The position numbers and the translations under genes are program-made. From assembly GCA_024220525.1 (NCBI GenBank), contig JAMYWO010000003.1:413183-432664 (forward strand): 19,482 bases of DNA. The letters are read 5' to 3'. The DNA comes from Cochliopodium minus (taxonomy: Eukaryota; Discosea; Himatismenida; Cochliopodiidae). The stretch's first letter is position 1, and each line of letters starts with the position of its first letter. The notes beneath the pieces were generated by a model. That model was not told where the DNA came from and ran no database searches. It saw nothing but the letters and a program-made list of their open reading frames with translations. Below, piece by piece: positions 12,108 through 19,482 of this stretch.

Positions 12108-12665
12108 ATGGTTCAAGAATATAAAATAGTTGTATTGGGAAGTGGAGGAGTAGGGAAATCTGCATTAACTGTCCAATTTGTTCAAGGAGTATTTGTTGAG
12201 AAATATGATCCAACAATTGAAGATTCTTACCGTAAAAACATTGAAGTTGATGGAATACAATGTCTCCTTGAAATTTTGGATACTGCAGGTACTGAGCAAT
12301 TTACAGCAATGAGAGATTTATACATGAAAGATGGACAAGGATTTGTTCTTGTATATTCCATCGTAGCAAAATCAACTTTTACTGATTTGAACGATATAAG
12401 AGATCAAATTGTGCGCGTTAAAGATACTGATGATTTTCCTTCTATTCTTGTTGGAAATAAATGTGATTTGGATGAACAAAGAGTTGTATCCAAAAATGAA
12501 GCAACAGAATTATCAAGTAAATGGAAATCATCTTACATGGAGGCTTCTGCAAAGACATCAACAAACATTCAAGAATTATTCTTGGATTTGATCAGACAAA
12601 TCAACAAAAGAGAACAACCAAATAAAAAAGATACAAAGAAAAAGGGAGGATGCAATCTTCTTTAA
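12108..12665 (+). CDS. Rap1-type Ras-family GTPase
   Basis: Complete intronless 185-residue GTPase of the Rap group, which controls integrin-type adhesion, cytoskeleton and polarity. P-loop GSGGVGKS is at residues 11-18. The effector loop [11 protein letters not shown] is identical to Ras/Rap. Switch II is [22 protein letters not shown], with Thr in place of Ras Gln61, the hallmark of Rap. NKCD and ASAK complete the G boxes. [26 protein letters not shown] and [12 protein letters not shown] are Rap1-like rather than Ras-like. The tail is polybasic (KKDTKKKGG) and ends CNLL, a CaaX box favouring geranylgeranyl. It has one extra residue near the start relative to human Rap1. The ATG sits in an A-rich context typical of this genome. 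A RasGEF gene lies about 3.3 kb downstream on the other strand, a possible but unproven partner. Confidence 0.97.
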   Translation: MVQEYKIVVLGSGGVGKSALTVQFVQGVFVEKYDPTIEDSYRKNIEVDGIQCLLEILDTAGTEQFTAMRDLYMKDGQGFVLVYSIVAKSTFTDLNDIRDQIVRVKDTDDFPSILVGNKCDLDEQRVVSKNEATELSSKWKSSYMEASAKTSTNIQELFLDLIRQINKREQPNKKDTKKKGGCNLL

Positions 12666-13569
12666 AAAAAATATATTATAAATTTTTGTAAAATAAAAGT
12701 TTTTAAAGAAATTCTTTATTTATTTATTTCACAATTTGGTTGTTATTTTCCACAGTTGTTCTTTTTCTTTAATCAAAAGGGATTTTAAAAAAAAATTTGG
12801 GGAAATGGACGTATTGTGATAGATAATACTCTTAAATTGGGTCCATCTAAAGTTATCATTAAAGAAGAAGAAGAGATAATAATTGATGAAGATATCTCTG
12901 AAGTGGAAGATCCATATGATAAAGATCCTATCTTATCCATTGATTATTCATCTATGGAACAAACATGTATTGGAGGAATTCCCAATGTAATTTGGACATG
13001 TCTAATTTTCCTTTTTTAATTGGGAGAATATAAGATAGATGATAAGGCTCAAAAGAATCTGTAAATTGTTTTACAAGATAATCCGAACAGATAGGCATGT
13101 AGATATGATGTTCAATTTCTCTTTCGATGATAAACAAAATTCCTCAAAAAAAAATAAAATTTTCAAATGATAATAGAACTCTCATTGGAGATGAATCATG
13201 GTAAATTGATCTTTTAATATTCAAACAAAATTTTAAATTTCTTGAAATTTTAAATTTAAAATAATTTTTTTTTTTTCAAATTTCTAATAATTCTCAACAG
13301 GGCAAATTGTGTAAAAAATTTTTAAAATTTAGAAATTTTTCTTCGAATTTCTAATTGAAGATAGGTATCAAAAACAAGGCTGAGAATGGGGACTTTTTGT
13401 TGGTTCATTAGTTTGTAAATTAATTTTTTTAATAAATCATATCATCCTTTAGTAAATCATTGAAATTTTATTTAGGTTAGAAATAAGCAAATATTGAAGT
13501 TATGGGTGTTGGGTAGGAGTAATTCATCCTTCTTGTTAAAGTAAAATAAAGTTTTCAAAGGAATTAATT
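12666..13569. other. unresolved 0.9-kb region between Rap1 and ankyrin gene 3' ends
   Basis: This region lies between two convergent genes. It contains more G/C and more codon-like sequence than other gaps. On plus, about 12790-12989 is an open, acidic frame (EEEEIIIDEDISEVEDP within it) ending at a plausible donor AAT|GTAATT; it lacks an in-frame ATG near its start. On minus, about 13139-12951 is an open frame opening at a T-rich acceptor and closing at TAG, with KGKLDMSKLHWEFLQYM in it. They overlap by only a few dozen bases. Neither matches a family I recognise and I could not build a full gene on either strand. The rest (about 13200-13560) is AT-rich with nothing recognised. Confidence 0.4.
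12790..12989 (+). pseudogene. possible orphan exon or gene remnant, acidic
   Basis: Open frame without a usable start. The nearest upstream in-frame codon is a stop, and the only nearby ATG (12806) is in another frame and closes at once. It encodes NGRIVIDNTLKLGPSKVI followed by a Glu/Ile/Asp-rich run and SIDYSSMEQTCIGGIPN, then a donor-like GTAATT. A 50-nt intron from there to an AG at about 13039 would continue as IDDKAQKNL. Codon choice looks like the real genes of the window, but no start exon was found. It could be a remnant, an exon of a gene whose first exon I missed, or chance. Confidence 0.25.
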
Positions 13570-15797
13570 TTAATTATAATCATTTTCATCATTTTCTTCA
13601 TTTTTGGGTTTTGTACTTAATGTTAAAAAAAGATTTTCAGAGACTATCACCTGTATGAGAGAAAATAAGATCGGTTTTGGGAAGATTTTCTTGAGTATTC
13701 TGGACATTATTTTAACACAACTCAAAAAAGATTTAACTTGAAGATGTATGGTGGTACTGAAAAGAAAATGACTCTCTTTGTTCCAAAACTTTTTGTTTTC
13801 GTAGTTATCCATTAGTTCCATAATTTCTTTTTCTCCATTTCTATCAATTTTTAGTCTTTGAAAGCTTGATATCTTTTTTTTTTTTTTTGTTTATTTAAAA
13901 ATATCAAAATTATTTTTTGTAAACTTTTGAAGATTACCTTTCCATAATAACCTATTTCTTGAATATAAGGATCACCATGATTTGCTAGTAAAGTGTAAAT
14001 CACAAGGGGATCTGAGACTTTTTGATTTTTAGAAACATAAAGAAGAGGAGTCATATGATTGTTGTCTAAAAGATTTGCACAGTAACCATGATCCATTAAC
14101 AACTTGAGAGTATCTGGTTTACAAAAATTATTGGATAGATAATGCAAAAAGTAATTTTTGTTTTCCTTTTCAATCAACTTTTCAGAGAAAAAGTTTTTTT
14201 CAGATCTTTTCAACAAAAATTCCAAAATTTCATATTCTACTATTGGATTGGAAAGATAATAGTATATGGGGCAATGTCCTTCCTGGTCGTGGTGGTTTAC
14301 TTCAGCTTTACATTCAAACATTGTTTTGACCATTTTCAAATCTAAATTTTTGTTCTTTAAAAAATACATAAATGCACTTTCTTTTCTTCCTATTTTTCAT
14401 TTTTTAAAAAAATAATTTTTAAATTGATTTTAAAAATAAATTTTAAATAAAATAAAATTAAAGAGATTAATTTTTTTAAAAAAGATTTTTACTCAGTGAG
14501 ACATTTGGATCAGCTTTTTGAGATAAGAAAAAAGAAAGCATTTTGTGAGAGAGATTTTTGGATGATAAAAAGAGATGAAAGGGGGTATCATTGTAGAGTA
14601 AATTGGGATCTGCTCCTTTTTCAAAAAACAATTTGATCAATTCTTCATTTTTAGGATTGAGAAAATCAGATTTGGAACAGAATAAATGAAAAGGAGAATA
14701 AAAATTTCCTTCCCCATTTGAATTAACATCCATTTTAAAATTATTCAAAAAATAAGACAAAAGAAGATTCTCTCTTTCTCCGAGTTCATTTAAAATCGGG
14801 CTTATTGTCATATGAAGAATGTTTTTCCCTTTTATGTTTATGTTTACATCTAGTTTTTGTTCGATCAAATAAACAATGCTTTCAAAACTTAAATCTTTGT
14901 TTTTTACTGCTTTTGTCAAAATACATTCACCTTTAAAAAAAAAAAAGATTTGAAACATAAAAATATATTAGAAATAATTTAATAAAAAATTATTAAATAA
15001 GAAATTGTTATTAGATTTGTTTTTTTTTTTTTTACCATCTTTGTTTTTTAAAAATAAATCTGCTTTTTCTTCAACCAAAAATTTAATTATTTGAATATCT
15101 TGTTTTGTGTCCATATTTTCAACGACATGACACAAAAAATTTTTCTGATTTTTGTCAATAAAATTGATTTCTGATTTTTTGTGTACTAAATACTCCACCA
15201 CTTCTTTTTTCAATGTTTTTATTCTTTCCGCATAAACGTACAAAGGAGTGAGATTGTTGACATTTTTTTTGTTTATATCCACTTTTTTATCTAACAAGGT
15301 CTCTACTAATTCTAATTAAAAATAAAAAATAAATAAAATTATAAAAATAAAAAAAAATTATAGAAGAATTCAATCGATACCAACACTCACATTTTTGTTT
15401 CTTAATAACAAATGTAATGCATTTTCTTCTCCAGAATCAATTATATCAACATTACAGTTCTTATCAAAAAATAAATCAAGAATATCTTTTGTTATTCCCT
15501 CATTTTTAATTGCCAACATGAAAGGGGTCATACTAAAGTAATCTTGTTCATCAATTTCTTTTTGATATTTCAGTATTAGTTCTATCATTTCTTTATTTGG
15601 AGCTAAAATTTGTCAAAAAAAGTTAAAGATGGAATTTGTTATTTCAAATTTGATTTACGATTCTTAGAAGACACTTTGTGTAACAATGTTTTTCCATTTC
15701 CCAAAAAATCATCAAATCCTGATTCAAGAATAGATTTTACTTGTTTCAAATCCTCTCTTTTTATGTAGAATGAAACATTTTTATAAGTATAAGTCAT
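13570..15797 (-). CDS. ankyrin-repeat protein, 609 residues
   Basis: Six exons on the minus strand: 15797-15659, 15602-15381, 15311-15036, 14930-14493, 14389-13938 and 13872-13570, all phases closing and ending TAA. The chain is built of degenerate ankyrin repeats, recognised by recurring motifs such as GNGKTLLHKVSS, SMTPFMLAIKNEG, EENALHLLLRNK, NNLTPLYVYA, GKNILHMTIS, ADPNLLYNDTPFHLFL and NHMTPLLYVSKN, spaced roughly every 33-40 residues through about residue 490. The C-terminal hundred residues are non-ankyrin, Lys/Phe-rich, and finish with an acidic Asn-rich tail (EENDENDYN). Ankyrin repeats are protein-binding scaffolds; no catalytic or membrane domain is visible and the partner is unknown. 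The ATG at 15797 is the first in frame and follows T/A-rich DNA. It lies 159 nt downstream of the RasGEF stop on the same strand. The last exon boundary (acceptor at 13873) is the least certain. Confidence 0.8.
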
Positions 15798-15956
15798 TTT
15801 TTTTTATTTTTTTATTTTGGAAAAAGTTTAAAAAAAAAAAAATTTATATTTTAGTTGAGAAAAATAAAGGAAATTTGAAATCATTGGATCATATGAAATG
15901 AAACCAAAATTAATTGAATATTAATATCTAATTAATAAATTACATTTTTGAAAGTT

Positions 15957-18104
15957 TTAATTTTTCTTTTCGAGTTGCTGAGATAAATTAATTAAAATTT
16001 CTTCAGAATGTGTATCTGTCAAGTTATGGAGAAAGTTGTAAATGCTTTTTGATCTCTCATCACTATTTAAAGATGGTACAACTTTGTTTATTCCTGAAAA
16101 AAAAAAAAATTAAGAAAATGTAAAAAAAAAGTTAAAAAGGGAATGGTTTTTACCAAAATAAAAAGAGTGAACTATTGAACCATAAATTTTTACTTTTTCA
16201 AAATTTATTTCCTTTCTTTTGTTTTTATCCTTGTTAATAAACCAATCATCATTTCCGTCTTCTGTAGCTTGGAAATCTTTCGTGGTACACCCAAGAAAAG
16301 GGATATAACTTTGGTTGTCTCTAATACAATCTTTTACCTTTGGAAAAGAAGAAAAAATAATAATTTTTTTTAATAAAAAGTAAATGAATAGAAAAAAAAA
16401 AAGAGGAGGGGTTTTTTACAATGTTGTGGTAATTAAAAAAATTTTTGGTATGGGACAACTGTTTGGAAATGTCTTCAAAAACATTCAACAACTTTTGGGG
16501 TACTTTTTTAAAAGTTTTTTTGAGTCTTGAAATGGGAAAACTTTGAAGAGAGGATATAATAGCCATACAGGAGTGAAAATTTCTTTTTTCCCACAACATT
16601 GATGCTATTCTTATGAACCTTTTAATTACTTTTGATCTTTTGTATGATGTACTTTTGTTCAAAATTTGTGTTGATATCCCTTTCATAGAAAAGTATTAAA
16701 AAAAAGTTTTAAAAATTTTTTATTTAAATAAAAAATAGTTTTTTACATCTTACAAGCTTGGACCATCTTTTTGCAGAAAGCCAAACGTTAGGAACGACTA
16801 AAGAGTTTAAATTTTTTAAAGAAGAAGAAGAAGAGGAATTAAAATTTTTGAATTCGTTTAATTGAAGACTATTTGAAGAAGTGGAAGCAGAAAAAGTTCT
16901 CCTTCTATTTTTAGAAAGAAATTTATTTTTTAATAAATTAATATTCATGTAACCCAATTTACTTTTGGAAGAAGAGGTGAGAGTCGAAAATTTTTTTTCA
17001 AAAGTTTTTTCTTCCTTTGAAAACTCTTCTTCATTTGAGATTATATCGGAAATATTTGGAAGATTAGCTATCACTGTAGGTGTTGTTGTATTAATGTTAG
17101 GAAGATTACTTAAATTAGGATTTGATTGCTTTGTGCCATTTTTGTCATCTTTAGTGGGGAGCTCGCTAAAGTTTAATTCTCCGCTGTTAGAAGAACAATT
17201 TGGAGAAGAAAGGGGACTATTTGTTTCACTTCTTGGAGATAAAGAGGGAGAAAAGTTAGGAGAGTTGTTGGTTGATGTGGGCAAACTAAAATTTCTGTTA
17301 TTTTCCTCCTCTAATACTTTGCATATTTGATTTTTTTGCCAAGAATTTTGATTCCACTTTGCTTTGAAAAATTCTTCAATTGGTATTGATTTAAATTCAA
17401 TCAAATCAAGAATCTAATTTTAATTTTAATAAATTTTATTCAACAAAAAATAAAAAAAAAGTTCACCATCAATGTATTGCATACTTCTTCTGTAGTGATT
17501 TCTTTGAATTTATCAATTCCTTTAGTTTTAAAATTTAAGGAATGATTATTATTTTGAAGGATAATTTCTTTCGTTTCTATTTGAAATTTCTCCACTTTTT
17601 CTATTGATCTTTTTATGAATTCAATGTTTTCAAGGTCATATATATTTGTTTTATTGGTTATCATAACCCACTCTCTCACAATTAAAGAAATTTCATTCGA
17701 ATAATCTATTTCTCCTTTAGAAATCTCTTGAAGATTTTCAATTATTTCATCACGGGAGAACCATTTAGCGTGGCAAATGAAAAACAAATGAATATTTTCT
17801 ACAACTTTTATATATTAGGATAAAATTAAACGATTATGTTCTTTTTTTTTTTACATTGTTTATTTGAAATCCCCTTCAAGAGAATTCTTAGTATTCCATT
17901 CAATGTGCCATGTATTATATCAATATTGTTAAATGATCTTGAATATGTTACTTCCTCATCAACTATTTTGTCAATTGATTCTTTATCCAAATAATAATTT
18001 TTCAACATCTCCGTACAGTAGAAAGAATCTCGTTTATGCAAAATGAAAGAATTATTAAATGTGCTATCTTTCTTATCATTTTCATTTTTCAATATTGTGT
18101 CCAT
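15957..18104 (-). CDS. RasGEF (CDC25-type) with N-terminal REM domain, 611 residues
   Basis: Complete gene, exons on the minus strand 18104-17855, 17804-17467, 17413-16747, 16679-16420, 16337-16154 and 16093-15957, in phase to TAA. Residues about 60-165 form the REM/RasGEFN domain (IIHGTLNGILRILLKGIS, FFICHAKWFSRDEIIENL, REWVMI). The catalytic CDC25 domain starts with EEVCNTLMILDLIEFKSIP and resumes with RWSKLVRWISTQIL, KVIKRFIRIASMLW, NFHSCMAIISSLQS, PISRLKKTFKKVP (helical-hairpin region), FNYHNIVKDC, IPFLG and a final INFEKVKIYGSIV helix. Between the first catalytic helix and the rest lies an insertion of about 175 residues rich in Ser, Asn and Pro with many Ser-Pro pairs (about 226-404). 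The protein should load GTP onto Ras/Rap GTPases at membranes; the substrate is unknown. No other recognisable domain is present. Confidence 0.92.
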
Positions 18105-18245
18105 ATTTCTTTAAATTAATGATAATGTAAGGATATTTTCAATTTTTTTTTATATTCATTTAATTATTTTTTTTTTTTTATTAATTATCCGTTTTTGTTC
18201 GAAAAAAATGATGGTGTTTTTAATAAAATGAAATCCGAAATAGTT

Positions 18246-19482
18246 TCATTTGGAATCCTCCAATATATCCCCACAAAAAATACAATTAAATTTTTTGTCC
18301 AAGTTTTTGAGCAAATTGAAACAATTTTTGTGGATTGAAAAAGAACAATTTTTGCATTCATGTGTTTGAGAAATCATCTTCGAAAAGCAGATCATACTTT
18401 TTTTTTTTAATAAATTTGAATAAATACTTTTATAAAAATTTTCCAAAAAAATAAATACCATTTCTTGACATTTACTTTCAAAATTTCCTTTTAAAAAAAA
18501 CAAGAAAATAATTTTAAATTAAATCATATTTAAAAATAAGGAAAATACATTGGATTGCAGACTGAAACGATAGACTTGAGAGGGACTTACCAATCCAGAA
18601 AAGTTGTAAAGATTAACAAGTTCCAATGGATTAAATTCATTTTTAAATAAAAGATAACTTTTTTTTTTAAAAAAAATATTAGTTTTTAATTTAATTAATT
18701 TATAAAAATATTAAAAGATATTACTCTGATTTTTTTCTATTGAAGATTTTGATGAGAACAAATAGGATGTGGTTACAAAAAAAATATGAATTCTCTTTCT
18801 TTTGATAGTTATTTTCATTATTTTTATTTATATTATTGCTTGTATTATTAATGTTATTATTATTATTATTAATGTTATTATTATTGTTATTAATATTATT
18901 AATGTTATTATTATTATTGTTATTATTATTAATGTTATTATTATTATTAATGTTATTATTATTGTTATTAATATTATTAATGTTATTATTATTATTAATG
19001 TTATTATTATTATCAATGTTATTATTGTTATAATTGTTATTGTTATTATTATTATTGTTATTAAGGTTGTTCATATTAGAAGGGCTGGATAAAAAGGAGT
19101 GAAAGTGATAGAGGAAATAAGGACAATCACATGTGGGCCTTGAATTTATTTTAACTGTAAATTTTTCTATTTTTGATGTTGTTTTGTTTTCATTATTATT
19201 ATGATTGTTATTATAAATATCATTAATGTTATCATTATTGTTATAATTATTTTCATAAATGTTATCATTATTATTTTTATGATTACTACTATTGCGAGTA
19301 GGAAGAGAGGGTTTGGGTTTAGAAAGGATGTGATCTAATTTGTTAAGATAAAGGGTGAAAGAAAGAGTGCATTTTTCATCTATTTCCTTTATTATTTTCT
19401 TTCTTTCCTTTTCTTTCACCACTATCACTCTTTTCTGTCCCACATTTCCCTTATTCCCTACATTCTCCTTACTTCCCACATT
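18246..19482 (-). CDS. SWIM and RING finger protein, C-terminal part (partial)
   Basis: Minus-strand exons 19482-18725 (open at the window edge), 18657-18591, 18487-18459 and 18396-18246, ending TGA. The first exon carries a SWIM zinc finger: CDCPYF, then a tract of about 115 mostly Asn residues, then FFCNHILFVLIKIF, giving the C-x-C...C-x-H ligand set. After DYLLFKNEFNPLELVNLYNFSGL comes a RING of pattern C-x2-C-x10-C-x2-C-x4-H-x2-C-x12-C-x2-C (KKCMICF, ECKNC, HKNC, CIFC). SWIM followed directly by this RING type is the layout of MEKK1, ZSWIM2 and plant MEX-like proteins, so E3 ubiquitin ligase activity is expected. The first RING Cys is made by the split codon TG|T across the 62-nt last intron, which also repairs the reading phase. 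The N-terminal half and start lie outside the window. It lies 141 nt upstream of the RasGEF ATG. Confidence 0.82.
18841..19068. repeat. ATT/AAT trinucleotide repeat coding Asn tract
   Basis: Imperfect tandem of ATT and GTT on plus (AAT and AAC on the coding strand) with interspersed Ile and Tyr codons. The frame is open and shared with conserved SWIM residues on both sides, so it is translated rather than intronic. A smaller Asn-rich patch lies at 19195-19290. Confidence 0.9.

Noticed and set aside
16965-17330. 121-codon plus-strand frame opposite the RasGEF insertion
   Set aside because: It is the antisense of a Ser-rich coding segment. No start context, splice partner or family resemblance was found.
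18802-19092. Plus-strand Ile/Val and Leu-only frames over the trinucleotide repeat, resembling a membrane protein
   Set aside because: They are shadows of the ATT repeat. The minus frame is flanked by conserved SWIM residues on both sides.

Overview
The window is eukaryotic nuclear DNA from a very AT-rich protist-like genome. Coding exons are interrupted by short GT-AG introns, mostly 50-160 nt, with 5' sites such as GTAAAA, GTAAAT and GTATGT. Intergenic DNA is nearly pure A/T, TAA is the commonest stop with some TGA, CAA and TAA/TGA follow the standard code, and long Asn-coding repeats occur. Rac, Rap, a CDC25-type RasGEF, an ankyrin protein and a SWIM-RING protein together suggest an amoeboid or other unicellular eukaryote. 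I cannot name the lineage. A mitochondrial-type Hsp60 with a basic leader and a mitochondrial carrier show that a mitochondrion or related organelle is present.

Layout from left to right. The N-terminal part of a Sly1-type SM protein (minus strand, running off the left edge) is divergent from a complete nine-exon mitochondrial carrier (plus). That carrier is convergent with a complete seven-exon Hsp60 (minus). A START-domain protein (plus) is cut short next to the only ambiguous base (N, 7791). Directly after it lies the C-terminal half of a divergent eEF2-like factor (plus). Then come an intronless Rac GTPase, a three-exon pirin/YhhW-type protein, a tRNA-like Pol III gene with an abnormally short anticodon arm, and an intronless Rap1 GTPase, all plus strand. 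After a poorly resolved 0.9-kb stretch, three minus-strand genes lie head to tail with only 140-160 nt between them: an ankyrin-repeat protein (six exons), a RasGEF (six exons), and the C-terminal part of a SWIM-RING protein running off the right edge.

Exon structures were assembled by hand from splice sites, reading phase and family conservation. Every multi-exon model closes in phase. Functional themes are mitochondrial protein folding and transport (Hsp60, carrier), membrane traffic and lipid transfer (Sly1, START), and small-GTPase signalling (Rac, Rap1, RasGEF). The RasGEF is of the general kind that activates Ras/Rap proteins, but nothing in the sequence proves it acts on the Rap1 encoded nearby.

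The points most worth a second look are: the N at 7791, where two truncated genes meet in compatible splice phase; the altered diphthamide loop of the eEF2-like protein; the tRNA with intact elbow and Pol III boxes but about 4 nt missing from the anticodon region; a SWIM zinc finger whose two ligand pairs are separated by an Asn-rich tract of about 115 residues; and a 29-nt exon that supplies the first RING cysteine through a split codon.
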